Positions 16,767 to 25,676 are shown, counted from the stretch's first letter. The stretch is 55,830 nucleotides of DNA from Candidatus Azobacteroides sp. (GCA_021201815.1 JAJQEC010000021.1:1-55830), one strand, 5' to 3'. Notes: generated by a model not told the origin, from the sequence alone. Numbers and translations are program-made.

Positions 16767-16829
16767 TAAGAAGTAAAAGGTAAAAGGTAAAAAATTTCAG
16801 AAAGTATATTTTTTACCTTTTACTTCTTA
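16767..16829. terminator. Bidirectional terminator between cysK and the glycosyltransferase gene
   Basis: Arms TAAGAAGTAAAAGGTAAAA (16767-16785) and its exact complement at 16811-16829 flank a 25-base loop. A second register (GTAAAAGGTAAAAAA with 16809-16823) gives a tighter loop. The right arm runs into the last codons of the minus-strand gene. The TAAAAGGTAAAA core is shared with the hairpin at 7425-7474. Confidence 0.65.
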
Positions 16830-17565
16830 ATTCTCTAAGCTTGGAATATTTTACAAGAATATACATGGAGCTGATTCTGGCCAGCAGGTATCCTTCGTAT
16901 CCATCAAGAAAACCGAGTTTAAAGAGGTAAGCCTTGTAGAATTTAAACTTTGCACTGAAAAATATATTCCAGGCGGACTTGGTTTTTCCTCGTTTGTGAT
17001 ATTGAAGAGCTAATTTGGAGGTGTAAAGGTTGAATTTATTGAAGTATTCCTCCAGACTTTTGTAGGTATAATGTTTGATATCTTCTTTAATAGTTCCGAT
17101 TTTGGCTGTTGTGAGAAATGTTTCATGTACAATCCGGTTATCGTATTTTCCGGCGCCATTAATAAACAATCTTACCCGGTAAAAATTACTCCATCCTCCG
17201 TGTTTTATTTCCTTTCCGAAACAAATCGTAGAAAATCGTATTTTATAAACAGGATACGGAGAAGCAGGTGCTTTTACTATTTCCCGGATCCGTTGCTCCA
17301 ACGCAGGAGAAATCACTTCATCCGCATCAATCAATAAGATCCACTTTCCCTGGCACTTTTCAATTACCGAATTCTTCTGAGGTCCGAAACCCTTCCACTT
17401 TTCTACATATACCTTTGCATGATAAGACTCTGCTATTTCTACGGTACGGTCTGTACTGCCATTGTCGACAATGATAATTTCGTCGGCTATATTTTTTACT
17501 GCCTCCAGGGTTCCGGGTAGGTCATTTTCTTCATTATAGGTTATTAACCCGACTGATAAGTCCAT
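16813..17565 (-). CDS. Glycosyltransferase family 2 (WaaE/KdtX-like)
   Basis: Cytoplasmic-face sugar transferase for lipopolysaccharide core or related glycans. GT-A fold: VGLITYNEENDLPGTLEAV at the N-terminus, IIIVDNGSTDRTVEIAE, then LLIDADEVISP carrying the metal-binding DxD-type motif. The C-terminal basic region (KSLEEYFNKFNLYTSKLALQ...GKTKSAWNIFF) is the pattern of the LPS beta-1,4-glucosyltransferase group. 250 aa from ATG 17565 (MDLSVGLITYN). The longer ATG 17589 overlaps a perfect -7 box and is rejected. It is divergent from the polysaccharide deacetylase gene. Confidence 0.88.
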   Translation of the reverse strand: MDLSVGLITYNEENDLPGTLEAVKNIADEIIIVDNGSTDRTVEIAESYHAKVYVEKWKGFGPQKNSVIEKCQGKWILLIDADEVISPALEQRIREIVKAPASPYPVYKIRFSTICFGKEIKHGGWSNFYRVRLFINGAGKYDNRIVHETFLTTAKIGTIKEDIKHYTYKSLEEYFNKFNLYTSKLALQYHKRGKTKSAWNIFFSAKFKFYKAYLFKLGFLDGYEGYLLARISSMYILVKYSKLRELRSKR

Positions 17566-17586
17566 TTTTAATTCCTTAATAATAAA

Positions 17587-17594
17587 CAAATATA
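17587..17594 (-). promoter_or_regulatory. -7 promoter box of the glycosyltransferase gene
   Basis: TATATTTG on the minus strand, an exact TAnnTTTG match, 22 bases from ATG 17565. It decides the start of this gene. Confidence 0.5.
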
Positions 17595-17677
17595 AGAAAA
17601 ATCCGGCAATTTTATCTCAGGAAGTACTTATTATACAAGAATAAGTTTTTATTTTGCAGCAAATAAAAAGAATTCCT

Positions 17678-18463
17678 ATGGAATATTATATAAGTATTTT
17701 TGCTTCTTTAATTCTTGTTTGTCTGGTCTTTTACATTTACAATTACTATAAATTAAAAAGAGGACTGTGTATTCTGATGTACCATCATATCGGCAATAAA
17801 TATGATGAGAAGTCCGGTGGATTCTTTGTGTTAAGTAATATGTTTGAAAAACAACTGGACTTACTTGTCCGGGAAGGGTTCTATCCTATATCACTTTCAG
17901 AGGTAGAAGATTGTTTTATCAATAAAAAGAAAATTCCCTCACGCTCTGTCTTATTAACTTTTGATGACGGATATGCCAATAATTATGAGTTTGCTTACCC
18001 ACTGGCCAAAAAGAAAAATATTCCTATTGCTATTTTTGTAAACACCGGTGAAATCAGTCAGAAACCGGAAATGCTTACCTGGGAGCAGATAAAAGAAATG
18101 CAGAAGAGCGGAGTTGTTGACATTTCTTCTCATGGAATGTTTCATAAACGGTTGAGAAGACTTTCTGACGAAGAGGCACTCTATGAACTTACAGAAAGCA
18201 AATCTATGATAGAAAAAGAAACAGGCAAAGTCGTGCAAAGTTTTTGTTATCCTTTCGGAGCGTTTGACAAAAGAGTAAGAAAGTTAGTATTTGAAGCAGG
18301 ATACAAGATGGATTTCGGCACCCGGAAAGGAATTAACCACTGGCCATGGAACTCTGCCCGCCCCTTATTAAGGGCGCATATCATGCATGGTGAAAGTATG
18401 GAGGACTTCCCTTGCCAGTTAAAGACAGGATACAAAAATAAATTTATATCCCGGTTATTTTAA
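17678..18463 (+). CDS. Membrane-anchored polysaccharide deacetylase (NodB domain)
   Basis: Removes N- or O-acetyl groups from a surface polysaccharide or lipid-linked sugar. Residues 4-23 form one membrane helix (YISIFASLILVCLVFYIYNY) placing the domain outside the inner membrane. NodB motifs: TFDDGY (94-99, catalytic and metal Asp96/Asp97), SHGMFH (151-156, metal His152 and His156) and FCYPFGAFDKR. 261 aa from ATG 17678. A TTG at 17654 would add eight residues, but the ATG starts right at the helix. It is divergent from one glycosyltransferase gene and convergent with a methyltransferase gene, so it belongs to the polysaccharide region in content though not by operon. Confidence 0.88.
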   Translation: MEYYISIFASLILVCLVFYIYNYYKLKRGLCILMYHHIGNKYDEKSGGFFVLSNMFEKQLDLLVREGFYPISLSEVEDCFINKKKIPSRSVLLTFDDGYANNYEFAYPLAKKKNIPIAIFVNTGEISQKPEMLTWEQIKEMQKSGVVDISSHGMFHKRLRRLSDEEALYELTESKSMIEKETGKVVQSFCYPFGAFDKRVRKLVFEAGYKMDFGTRKGINHWPWNSARPLLRAHIMHGESMEDFPCQLKTGYKNKFISRLF

Positions 18464-18489
18464 ATTCCTTCGGATATGACAGATAAAAA

Positions 18490-18515
18490 GGTTTTTATAG
18501 TTTTTCTATAAAACC
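18490..18515. terminator. Hairpin between convergent deacetylase and methyltransferase genes
   Basis: GGTTTTTATAG (18490-18500) pairs with CTATAAAACC (18506-18515) with one bulged T and a 5-base loop. Short T-rich stretches lie on both sides, fitting a weak bidirectional terminator. Confidence 0.5.
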
Positions 18516-18566
18516 GAATTGTTTCCCTTTTTTTCCGATCAGGAACTTAAACTTGAAGAAGTTACC

Positions 18567-19229
18567 TCAGAAAGAAGCTGTTTTCCAGATTTTCTTATGG
18601 CGTTCGATATCAAAATAATCAGTTATAGGGTTGGATTTTGTCAGGAAAGCCATCCCTCCTGCTGTTTTCCTGTAGTCTTCCAGAATATTTACATGTTTGT
18701 ATTTTTTCATGGCTTCTCTGTAACAGGGTCTGTTTGCATCATGAACAATCAGCAATCCGTCATCAGTTAACAAATCATATACATAATCAATACATACCTC
18801 ACGCGCCATTCCATCTACCAGAATCAGATCGAAAGGAGCAAATTCTTTTCCTTTTTCCACATAAGAAGTGAAGTCACCTTCATATCCATCATCCTTATAG
18901 GTAGCATTATCAGGAGGAACAAGACTTAATGTTGTTTTAGCCGAAATTCTCTTTTTCACATATTCTCCCCATTCCTGATTGTGTTCAACAGAAAACCATC
19001 TGCTTGTTTCCGGTAGAAATTGCGGGTAATAAATACTACTATAACCACATCCGTACTCCAACACCCTCGCCGGTTTGTTTTTAATCAGTATTTCTTTGAA
19101 GATTTCAATTTCCCGCTCTTTCATATACGGACGGTTTACTTCTTTTCCGAAAGATCGGAGCATCTTTGTCCTGCTTCCTGTAAAAAACATATTTCCTAAT
19201 CCGGCCGGTGTGTAATTATTCTTCGTCAT
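18567..19229 (-). CDS. Class I SAM-dependent methyltransferase
   Basis: Small-molecule or sugar methyltransferase. The SAM-binding motif I is RVLEYGCGYSSIYY, followed by the acidic SVEHNQEWGEYV (motif II) and FDLILVDGMAREVCIDYV (motif III/IV), then LLTDDGLLIVHDANR. 220 aa, single domain, no signal or membrane segment. The acceptor is unknown. Its place among glycosyltransferase genes suggests O-methylation of a polysaccharide sugar, but this is inference. The N-terminal stretch (NMFFTGSRTKMLRSFGKEVNRPYMKEREI) is not part of the core fold and may bind the substrate. It has its own promoter box. Confidence 0.82.
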   Translation of the reverse strand: MTKNNYTPAGLGNMFFTGSRTKMLRSFGKEVNRPYMKEREIEIFKEILIKNKPARVLEYGCGYSSIYYPQFLPETSRWFSVEHNQEWGEYVKKRISAKTTLSLVPPDNATYKDDGYEGDFTSYVEKGKEFAPFDLILVDGMAREVCIDYVYDLLTDDGLLIVHDANRPCYREAMKKYKHVNILEDYRKTAGGMAFLTKSNPITDYFDIERHKKIWKTASF

Positions 19230-19255
19230 ATTAGTATTTTATAAATTCAAAAAAA

Positions 19256-19263
19256 CAAAATTA
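19256..19263 (-). promoter_or_regulatory. -7 promoter box of the methyltransferase gene
   Basis: TAATTTTG on the minus strand, an exact TAnnTTTG match, 27 bases from the ATG at 19229. Confidence 0.45.
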
Positions 19264-19283
19264 GTTCTTCTTCTCTTAATATT

Positions 19284-20234
19284 TTACTTTTTTTTACTTT
19301 TTAATGAAAAATATCCTATCTGATTATAATTTTTAAAACCTCCGATTCTTTCTCCGCCCAATAAATGATGTTCAACCCAGTTCAGAATACGGTATTTCAA
19401 CCGGAATTTCTTTCCTATATCGGGTTTTTCTCCTTCAAAACGTAAATATTTCTTCCAGCTCATTCGGGAAATACGATCTTTCATTACCTCCGGATGCCGT
19501 CCTTTAAATTCAGGCATACAGGTTAAATTTCCGTAATCAAAATATGTATCTTTTTTTCCTTCATAGTCCAATTCATGCAATTCCCCCTGTTCATTATTTT
19601 TCTTTACCATAGAAAGAGGATTTCTTACCCACCCGTAATGATACACATATGCATCAAGCAGAATACAATTCAGCTTTCGAGTTCCTTCTTTCTGCCAGTA
19701 ATTGACTTTATCAAAATCAGGAATCATACGAAAAGACTGCGCATCCCCCCAGGAATGGATATCAGGGAGATTTCTTACCATACGGATTTCCTTGGGATAA
19801 GCAAAATGCATCGCATCTATATAGTGGTTATAATCTCCGTATAGATGAACATATTTCATCAGAAAGCCCTCTACCCGTTTATCATGCGTATATTTTTCAT
19901 AAGCAGCTCTGATAACAGGGAAAGCCTCCTCATGCAATACTTCATCGCCCTGCAGATAAAGACACCAGTCTCCCTGGCACATATGGAGGACCTCATCTGT
20001 CTGATGAGCATAAATCATACCATTTACATTGTAAGTAGAGGTATCCCAATCGGAATGGACTATTTTTATTTTAGAAGAATTAATAGAACGAATCAATTTT
20101 TCTGTCTCATCCGTACTATCTCCCAGAGAAACAATAAATTCGTCTACAATAGGCAAAGCTGATGTTATACATTCCACAATGGGAAAATCGTATTGGATTG
20201 CATTCCGTATAATGGTAAAGCCACTTATTTTCAT
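19284..20234 (-). CDS. GT-A fold glycosyltransferase (family 2-like)
   Basis: The protein begins MKISGFTIIRNAIQYDFPIVE, a typical GT2 opening. It continues with IVDEFIVSLGDSTDETEKLI and GDWCLYLQGDEVLHEEAF, where QGDE takes the place of the DxD metal site. The middle (LMKYVHLYGDYNHYIDAMHF...YPKEIRMVRN) and the YHYGWVRNP block are characteristic of a Bacteroidota subgroup of putative glycosyltransferases. 316 aa, soluble, complete. It lies 140 bases downstream of the GT4 gene on the same strand and is probably in the same transcript. Donor and acceptor are unknown. Confidence 0.82.
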   Translation of the reverse strand: MKISGFTIIRNAIQYDFPIVECITSALPIVDEFIVSLGDSTDETEKLIRSINSSKIKIVHSDWDTSTYNVNGMIYAHQTDEVLHMCQGDWCLYLQGDEVLHEEAFPVIRAAYEKYTHDKRVEGFLMKYVHLYGDYNHYIDAMHFAYPKEIRMVRNLPDIHSWGDAQSFRMIPDFDKVNYWQKEGTRKLNCILLDAYVYHYGWVRNPLSMVKKNNEQGELHELDYEGKKDTYFDYGNLTCMPEFKGRHPEVMKDRISRMSWKKYLRFEGEKPDIGKKFRLKYRILNWVEHHLLGGERIGGFKNYNQIGYFSLKSKKK

Positions 20235-20374
20235 GCTTTTTTTATATTCGTTTTACGTTTGCCGGATAAAGTTTCCGGTTCATCCTGTTTTTAAGGGGAA
20301 AACCGGCAAGGAGAAATATATTGCTATCCGGTTACTATTTTACGTTCTACAACGTACTTTTTCTTTCCCAGGGA

Positions 20375-21442
20375 TTAAATATCCAGAAAACGTTCTACCT
20401 CCTTCATATTTTTATCAAAATCGAACTTTTCTGCCACCCTTTTCTTTCCGTTTTCTCCATATACTTTTCTTTTTTCAGGAGAAAGAAGAAGCTCTTCTAT
20501 TGCCTTGGCAAATGCTTTTTTATCGGGGTAAGGAAGCAGGTAGCCGGTCTCGTTATTTACAATTAGTTCCGGATTGCTGCTTATATCAAATGCCACTACC
20601 GGTTTTCCGGAAGCCATGGCTTCTGTGATGACATATCCGAATCCTTCCCATTCGGAAGGAAGAGCAAAAATATCAATGGTTTTCATAAACTCCGCAGGAG
20701 AATGAACCAATCCTGCAAACTCCACCCGGTCAGAGACATTTAATTCTGCCGCTTTTCGTTTGAGTTCTTCCAGCATAGGACCGTCCCCTCCTATCCGGAA
20801 TAAACAGTCAATGTTTCTTTGTTTCAGGATAGCAGCCACTTCCAGCAACAGGTCCTGACGTTTCTGATACACACAGCGACCAAGATTGCCGATAATAGGA
20901 ATCGGATTTTCTGTCCAGGTTCCTTGTTGAAACGCTTTTGGATTAAGACCGTTGTAAATAACTTTTATTTTATCCCGGGGAAATAATTCAGGATTATTCT
21001 GCAGGATAGTTTTTTTTGTTGCTTCTGAGTTAGCGATGATGTCCGTCAGGCATTTCCCATAAATAAAACGATTCAGAAAAGTATTTTTAATTGGTACAGC
21101 ACTTCCCCGGCGGAAAATAATCTTCTTTATGCCAGCTTTTTTTGCTGCCCAGGCCGCATTTTTAAGATCTTTGGAAAAATTAAAGATAACAATGTCAAAA
21201 CGTTCTTTATTGAAGAATTTGCGGATAGTAGCGACTTTGTACGGATTCAGGAAACTCAGGTTGCTGATGGCAAATGCTTTCGTCTTTAATCCTGCCGCCG
21301 AAGCTCTGTTTAACAACTCGCTTTTTTCCGAAGAAACAACTACTACCTGATGGCCTTTCCGGGCACAACAGCGAGCCACGTCAAAATGCCATGTTTCCCC
21401 TCCTCCCCAGGTAGTGGATGTATTGAAAAAGCAAATTTTCAT
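20375..21442 (-). CDS. Glycosyltransferase family 4 (GT-B fold)
   Basis: Retaining nucleotide-sugar-dependent transferase for polysaccharide or LPS assembly. The N-terminal domain starts MKICFFNTSTTWGGGETWHF, the family 4 glycine-rich acceptor loop. The hinge is at NPIPIIGNLGRCVYQKRQDLLLEVA. The C-terminal donor site is PSEWEGFGYVITEAMASGKPVVAFD with the E-x7-E pair. The HrGDGPmLEELK block is RIGGDGPMLEELKRKAAEL. 355 aa, complete. It starts 17 bases after the stop of the nucleotide-sugar dehydrogenase gene, so the two form an operon. Confidence 0.9.
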   Translation of the reverse strand: MKICFFNTSTTWGGGETWHFDVARCCARKGHQVVVVSSEKSELLNRASAAGLKTKAFAISNLSFLNPYKVATIRKFFNKERFDIVIFNFSKDLKNAAWAAKKAGIKKIIFRRGSAVPIKNTFLNRFIYGKCLTDIIANSEATKKTILQNNPELFPRDKIKVIYNGLNPKAFQQGTWTENPIPIIGNLGRCVYQKRQDLLLEVAAILKQRNIDCLFRIGGDGPMLEELKRKAAELNVSDRVEFAGLVHSPAEFMKTIDIFALPSEWEGFGYVITEAMASGKPVVAFDISSNPELIVNNETGYLLPYPDKKAFAKAIEELLLSPEKRKVYGENGKKRVAEKFDFDKNMKEVERFLDI

Positions 21443-21459
21443 TTTCAGTCAATATTATT

Positions 21460-22728
21460 CTAAAGGCGTGCATCTACCATATCTTTGGGTAAAATAGCTT
21501 TTGTATCAAAAATGACACACCCTTTTTCTTTGTAAACAGAATATGGGATCTCAAGGAACTGTGTATGGGAAACAGCGAGCAGGATAGCCTGATAGTCTTT
21601 AGCCGGATTAATTCCCGGAAGCAACTCCAGTCCGTACTCGACTTTTACTTCTTCCGGATCAACCCACGGATCATATACATCTACTTTCATATCGTAATCC
21701 GCTAGTTCTTTATAAATGTCTATCACTTTGGTATTCCGTATATCCGGACAGTTTTCCTTGAAAGTAATCCCTAGAATCAGTACGTTTGCTCCTTTGACAG
21801 GGATATTTTTACGAATTAACAGTTTTACGATTTTATTGGCAACAAATGCCCCCATGCTATCATTTACCCGGCGTCCGGACAGAATAACCTGCGGATAATA
21901 TCCGAGTTGTTCTGCTTTATAGGTAAGGTAATACGGGTCAACACTGATACAATGACCACCTACCAGTCCGGGTTTAAATTTCAGAAAATTCCATTTGGTT
22001 GCTGCTGCATCCAATACTTCCTGTGTATCAATTCCTACTTTGTCAAAAATCAGCGCCAACTCATTTACAAAAGAAATATTCAAGTCACGTTGTGCATTTT
22101 CAATTGCTTTAGCCGCTTCCGCTACTTTTATGGAGGACGCTTTATAAGTACCGGCACTGACAATGGAAAGATATAATTTATCGACTACCTCTGCTATTTC
22201 AGGAGTGGAACCGGAGGTTACCTTTTTGATGGAAGTAAGCGTATTTATTTTATCGCCGGGATTTATCCTTTCCGGAGAGTAGCCGCAATAGAAGTCCTTA
22301 TTGAATAGTAATCCGCTCTGACCCTCCAGCAAAGGGACACAATCTTCTTCCGTACAGCCCGGATAAACCGTAGATTCGTAAATCACGATGTCTCCTTTCT
22401 TAAGGTATTCCCCGACAACCCTGGTGGCTGACAATAAAGCCCGGAGATCCGGCTTCTTAAACCGGTCAATCGGAGTAGGAACCGTAACAATAAATACATT
22501 TGCCTCCCGGATGGATTCTTTTGCGGAAGTAAATCTGAGTTTTTCTGCGGCCAGAATGGATTCTTTATCAGATTCTTTTGTCCTGTCAATTCCAGCTTTT
22601 AATTGCTCTATGCGCAGAGGATTAATATCGTACCCGATGGTTTCATATATCTTTCCGAATTCAACGGCCAACGGTAGCCCGACGTATCCTAATCCAATCA
22701 CAGCAATTTTTTTCTTCTCCTGCTCCAT
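21460..22728 (-). CDS. UDP-N-acetyl-hexosamine 6-dehydrogenase (TviB/WbpA-like)
   Basis: NAD-dependent oxidation of a UDP-sugar at C6 to the uronic acid, giving a building block for an acidic surface polysaccharide. Rossmann motif [14 protein letters not shown] (8-21), VTVPTP (81-86), [12 protein letters not shown] (117-128), catalytic Cys260 in [14 protein letters not shown], and C-terminal domain with [19 protein letters not shown]. The sequence pattern is that of Vi-antigen-type (TviB) enzymes and not plain UDP-glucose dehydrogenase. 422 aa. It ends in TAG, one of two intact genes here to do so. No partner epimerase is in the window. Confidence 0.92.
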   Translation of the reverse strand: MEQEKKKIAVIGLGYVGLPLAVEFGKIYETIGYDINPLRIEQLKAGIDRTKESDKESILAAEKLRFTSAKESIREANVFIVTVPTPIDRFKKPDLRALLSATRVVGEYLKKGDIVIYESTVYPGCTEEDCVPLLEGQSGLLFNKDFYCGYSPERINPGDKINTLTSIKKVTSGSTPEIAEVVDKLYLSIVSAGTYKASSIKVAEAAKAIENAQRDLNISFVNELALIFDKVGIDTQEVLDAAATKWNFLKFKPGLVGGHCISVDPYYLTYKAEQLGYYPQVILSGRRVNDSMGAFVANKIVKLLIRKNIPVKGANVLILGITFKENCPDIRNTKVIDIYKELADYDMKVDVYDPWVDPEEVKVEYGLELLPGINPAKDYQAILLAVSHTQFLEIPYSVYKEKGCVIFDTKAILPKDMVDARL

Positions 22729-22757
22729 TTATGGTGTATCCATTAATAAAAAATAAA

Positions 22758-22794
22758 AAGACGGTATAAAACGAATGACTTTCATTGCCGTCTT
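22758..22794 (-). terminator. Hairpin terminator after the YD-repeat-like gene
   Basis: AAGACGG (22758-22764) pairs with CCGTCTT (22788-22794), with an inner AATGA / TCATT stem. On the minus strand it is followed by TTTATTTTTT. It lies 23 bases past the stop at 22817. Confidence 0.65.
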
Positions 22795-22816
22795 AATATC
22801 TCGTTATCAGTTTCTG

Positions 22817-23809
22817 TCAATAATAAGATATATTTCTTTTTATAGTGTATTTCGGCACGTGTTTTTCATATTCTATTCGCTGGAACCAGTTGCCTTCTCC
22901 GTCGTATGTCCAGTGAAGTTTATCCAACAGGTTCCCCTTTGTATCCCATGTAAAAGAGGAAATCAGACGTTGTCCTTTGTCATAATCGTAATTTCTGCGA
23001 TGAATTTGTTTTCCGGCAGCATCATACCACCATTCCATTTTCAGGTTGCCATCTTTATTGTAACTATATACTTTCCGAATATCCAGTTCCCCATCTTTAA
23101 AGATCCGGGATTCCACCATTTTATGTTTTTTATCGTAGGAGTTGATCGTCACTTCTTTCAATAGTCCGTTTACATATTCCGCATTTTCAATTACGTTTCC
23201 ATATATATCGTATTTACAGGACCATTTTGTTGTCAGTCTGTCATTTACGTACCATGCTTTTTCAATCATATTTCCCGGCATATCATATACATATGTACAT
23301 TTCCATGCAACTTTCCCGGAAGGATCTGTCCAGTATTCATTCACCAGCTGTCCTCTGTTATTGTAATTGTAATACCATTTTTTCTGTAACGCTCTATTCT
23401 GACCTTTATACCAGGCTTTTTCGACTATTTTATCCCCTTCATACTTATAAGATACCGTTTCTTCCAGGCTGGTATCATTATAAATATTTTCTTCTACCAG
23501 GCGTTTCTGACTATCATATACAAAGTTCCACTTCTTCGCACCACCTCCGGTATGACTAATTAATGTCTGGTCCATAAGAACTCCGGCCCGGTCGAAATTT
23601 TTTATGATCTCCTCCTGAGCAGTGATCTGCTGGTCAGAATATTTATCTTTTTCCCCTCCGTTATCTATCACATACGCTACTTCTACCACCGTTTTTACTC
23701 TTCCTTTATAGTCCTCTTTTTCCCAGTTACCGGACTCTTCGGACAGCTGACCGAAAGCAGCATGTATAAAAAAAACGGGAAAAACAAAAGCAAGCAATTT
23801 TTTTGTCAT
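22817..23809 (-). CDS. Secreted protein with degenerate YD/MORN-like repeats
   Basis: A signal peptide (MTKKLLAFVFPVFFIHAAFG) precedes about ten repeats of 20-25 residues. They follow a pattern like Y-x-Y-D-x-x-G-N-h-[IV]-E-x-x-x-[YW] (for example YVYDMPGNMIEKAWYVN, SCKYDIYGNVIENAEYVN and YSYNKDGNLKMEWWYD). This is the style of RHS/YD or antitoxin-like 'toxin_15' beta repeats. Trp and Tyr are very frequent. No enzymatic domain is visible, and there is no RHS core or polymorphic toxin tip. 330 aa, single gene with its own promoter and terminator. It probably forms an elongated beta structure in the periplasm or on the surface. Function is unknown. Confidence 0.75.
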   Translation of the reverse strand: MTKKLLAFVFPVFFIHAAFGQLSEESGNWEKEDYKGRVKTVVEVAYVIDNGGEKDKYSDQQITAQEEIIKNFDRAGVLMDQTLISHTGGGAKKWNFVYDSQKRLVEENIYNDTSLEETVSYKYEGDKIVEKAWYKGQNRALQKKWYYNYNNRGQLVNEYWTDPSGKVAWKCTYVYDMPGNMIEKAWYVNDRLTTKWSCKYDIYGNVIENAEYVNGLLKEVTINSYDKKHKMVESRIFKDGELDIRKVYSYNKDGNLKMEWWYDAAGKQIHRRNYDYDKGQRLISSFTWDTKGNLLDKLHWTYDGEGNWFQRIEYEKHVPKYTIKRNISYY

Positions 23810-23842
23810 ATCCTATAATTTTGGTTTTAACTATTAAGAGTA

Positions 23843-23850
23843 CAAAGATA
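23843..23850 (-). promoter_or_regulatory. -7 promoter box of the YD-repeat-like gene
   Basis: TATCTTTG on the minus strand, an exact TAnnTTTG match, 34 bases from the ATG at 23809. Confidence 0.5.
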
Positions 23851-23863
23851 AAAAATTAACGAT

Positions 23864-24952
23864 TTAACTTAAGTTTCTTTTTCTTATTTTCTCCAGATAC
23901 TTATCTGTTAGGCTGGAAACCGCATATTTGTCCAGTTCCTGAAAGGGAACTTTTATGCAATTGTTTTCAAAATACTGCATATCCGGCAGGTCGTTTACTT
24001 TATAGAAAACCGTATGGAGTGTCTGGTGACTCAGGATATGCTTGTCCCGATAGCTGATCTGCCAGAAAAGAGTAGAATCTACCTGTGGGAAAAACTCCAT
24101 AAATTCCGGCAGAGATGAAATTTCATCCAACGATAAACGCACCGGTGCCTCAATAAGAGGTAATTCATATAGATTTTTCCAGATGTCATTCCCGGTTCTC
24201 TTGCGAAGAAAAATACAATTATCCTTTTCAATATGAAAATAATTGAAGTACCTTTTCCTTGTTTCTTTACGAGGTTTCTTTTTCGGATAGTTGAGTACAC
24301 TTTTCCGGGCATACGCCTGGCATTTTTCCTGCAAAGGACATTCCCGGCAATTCGGAGCCACAGGTGTACAATGCAACGCTCCGAACTCCATGATAGCCTG
24401 ATTATGCTGAGTAGCATTTTCCGGGCGCAGTAGTTCCTGAGCCAGTCCGGAAAATATTTTTTTTCCGGAAGAGGAATCGATCATATCTTCTATGGCAAAA
24501 AGCCGGGATAATACCCGAAATACATTGCCATCGACTACCGCATGAGGCAAATTAAAAGAAAAAGAAGCAATTGCTGCTGCGGTATATTCCCCGATTCCTT
24601 TAAGAGATAAGATTTCCTGATAAGAAGAAGGAAAAAACCCTCCGTACCTTTCAACGATGTCCTTTGCTGCCTGATGAAGGTTTCGGGCACGACTGTAATA
24701 GCCAAGTCCCTGCCAGGATTTCATCACTTCATCTTCATGAGCTTCGGCAAGGGTCTTTACATCAGGAAAATGTGCAATAAAATTCAGGAAATAATCCATT
24801 CCCTGATTCACTCTGGTTTGTTGTAAAATGATTTCAGATATCCAGATAATATATGGGTCAGTTGTTCTTCTCCAGGGAAGGTCTCTTTTATTTTGTTCGT
24901 ACCATTCGACTAAAACGTCACTGATAAAGTAAGAAGAAATTGTTTTTGTCAT
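23864..24952 (-). CDS. mutY: Adenine DNA glycosylase MutY
   Basis: Removes adenine mispaired with 8-oxoguanine. The helix-hairpin-helix glycosylase domain has catalytic Glu40 in WISEIILQQTRV, the hairpin LKGIGEYTAAAIASF (117-131) and Asp141 in AVVDGNVFRVLSR. The 4Fe-4S cluster cysteines Cys195, Cys202, Cys205 and Cys211 show the classic C-x6-C-x2-C-x5-C spacing. The C-terminal NUDIX-like 8-oxoG recognition domain (about 235-350) includes NYFHIEKDNCIFLRKRTGNDIWKNLYELP. The length of 362 aa is normal. It is divergent from the HU gene, an arrangement I recall as common in Bacteroidales. Confidence 0.96.
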   Translation of the reverse strand: MTKTISSYFISDVLVEWYEQNKRDLPWRRTTDPYIIWISEIILQQTRVNQGMDYFLNFIAHFPDVKTLAEAHEDEVMKSWQGLGYYSRARNLHQAAKDIVERYGGFFPSSYQEILSLKGIGEYTAAAIASFSFNLPHAVVDGNVFRVLSRLFAIEDMIDSSSGKKIFSGLAQELLRPENATQHNQAIMEFGALHCTPVAPNCRECPLQEKCQAYARKSVLNYPKKKPRKETRKRYFNYFHIEKDNCIFLRKRTGNDIWKNLYELPLIEAPVRLSLDEISSLPEFMEFFPQVDSTLFWQISYRDKHILSHQTLHTVFYKVNDLPDMQYFENNCIKVPFQELDKYAVSSLTDKYLEKIRKRNLS

Positions 24953-24969
24953 ATTCTATATTGATTCTT

Positions 24970-24977
24970 CAAAGATA
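24970..24977 (-). promoter_or_regulatory. -7 promoter box of mutY
   Basis: TATCTTTG on the minus strand, an exact TAnnTTTG match, 18 bases from the ATG at 24952. A TTG lies about 22 bases further upstream. Confidence 0.5.
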
Positions 24978-25170
24978 TGAAAAATACCCTCTACAACATG
25001 CATATTCACATAAATTGAAGTATCTTATATAAAATATGGCAAATAAAACTGAAAAATAAGCAAAAAATGGCACCTATACATACAATAATAGAAACATTTG
25101 CATAAATGGCTAAAAAAAAGAAAATTACCTATTTGCGAATTAAATCTGTAAAAAATGGGCTTTTGTTTTT

Positions 25171-25198
25171 TTTGGAAAAGAAAAAACTTATATCTTTA
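25171..25198 (+). promoter_or_regulatory. Promoter of the HU gene
   Basis: TTTG at 25171-25174 and TATCTTTA at 25191-25198, one base off the -7 consensus. The spacing of 16 bases is a little short. The leader to the ATG at 25248 is about 45 bases and A/T-rich. Confidence 0.4.
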
Positions 25199-25247
25199 CA
25201 AGTCAAAATTTTAAATTCAAATTATTAACACATAAATATTTATAACA

Positions 25248-25526
25248 ATGACTAAAGCGGATATTGTTAATGAAATTTCTAAAAACACGGGAATTGACAA
25301 AGCCACCGTGTTGACGACCATCGAATCTTTTATGGATTCTGTAAAAAAATCACTTTCAGCCAATGAAAATGTATATTTGAGAGGATTCGGAAGCTTTATT
25401 GTTAAAAGAAGAGCACAGAAGACAGCACGTAATATTTCCAAAAATACGACTATTATTATTCCTGAACACAATATCCCGGCTTTTAAACCTGCAAAAGTTT
25501 TTGTGTCTAAAGTATCAAAATTATAA
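25248..25526 (+). CDS. HU-family DNA-binding protein
   Basis: Small nucleoid protein that bends DNA as a dimer. MTKADIVNEISKNTGIDKATVLTTIESFMDSVKKSL forms the two N-terminal helices. LRGFGSFIVKRRAQKTARNISKNT is the HU/IHF signature and the start of the DNA-binding arm. IIIPEHNIPAFKPAKVF includes the Pro that intercalates at the arm tip and the typical 'PAFKPAK' end. 92 aa, complete. It is followed 33 bases on by the gene for a 30-residue basic protein, ahead of a terminator, so both are on one mRNA. HU versus IHF subtype cannot be decided. Confidence 0.95.
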   Translation: MTKADIVNEISKNTGIDKATVLTTIESFMDSVKKSLSANENVYLRGFGSFIVKRRAQKTARNISKNTTIIIPEHNIPAFKPAKVFVSKVSKL

Positions 25527-25559
25527 TTAAATACTAACTCTTTATAAAAACAGAAGAAA

Positions 25560-25652
25560 ATGCCTAGCGGAAAAAAAAGAAAAAGACATAAAATGTCTAC
25601 CCACAAGAGAAAAAAAAGACTTAGAAAGAACAGACACAAAAAGAAAAAATAA
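25560..25652 (+). CDS. AURKAIP1/COX24-domain small basic protein, probably ribosome-associated
   Basis: 30 codons, ATG 25560 to TAA 25652. The product begins MPSGKKRKRHKMSTHKRKKR and ends RLRKNRHKKKK, with 21 Lys/Arg of 30. This matches the AURKAIP1/COX24 domain (DUF1713), whose mitochondrial member mS38 and actinobacterial bS22 bind the small ribosomal subunit near the 16S/12S decoding region. Such a gene between HU and RNase G is, as I recall, conserved in Bacteroidota. It is easily missed because of its size. The start is well placed after AACAGAAGAAA. A terminator hairpin follows 24 bases after the stop. Confidence 0.85.
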   Translation: MPSGKKRKRHKMSTHKRKKRLRKNRHKKKK

Positions 25653-25676
25653 TTTAAGTTTTTTTTAAAAGTATAC

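Noticed and set aside
25217..25639. Open frame of 140 codons antisense to HU and the 30-aa gene
   Set aside because: Its hydrophobic look comes from the complement of Lys-rich codons. The sense-strand genes are well supported.
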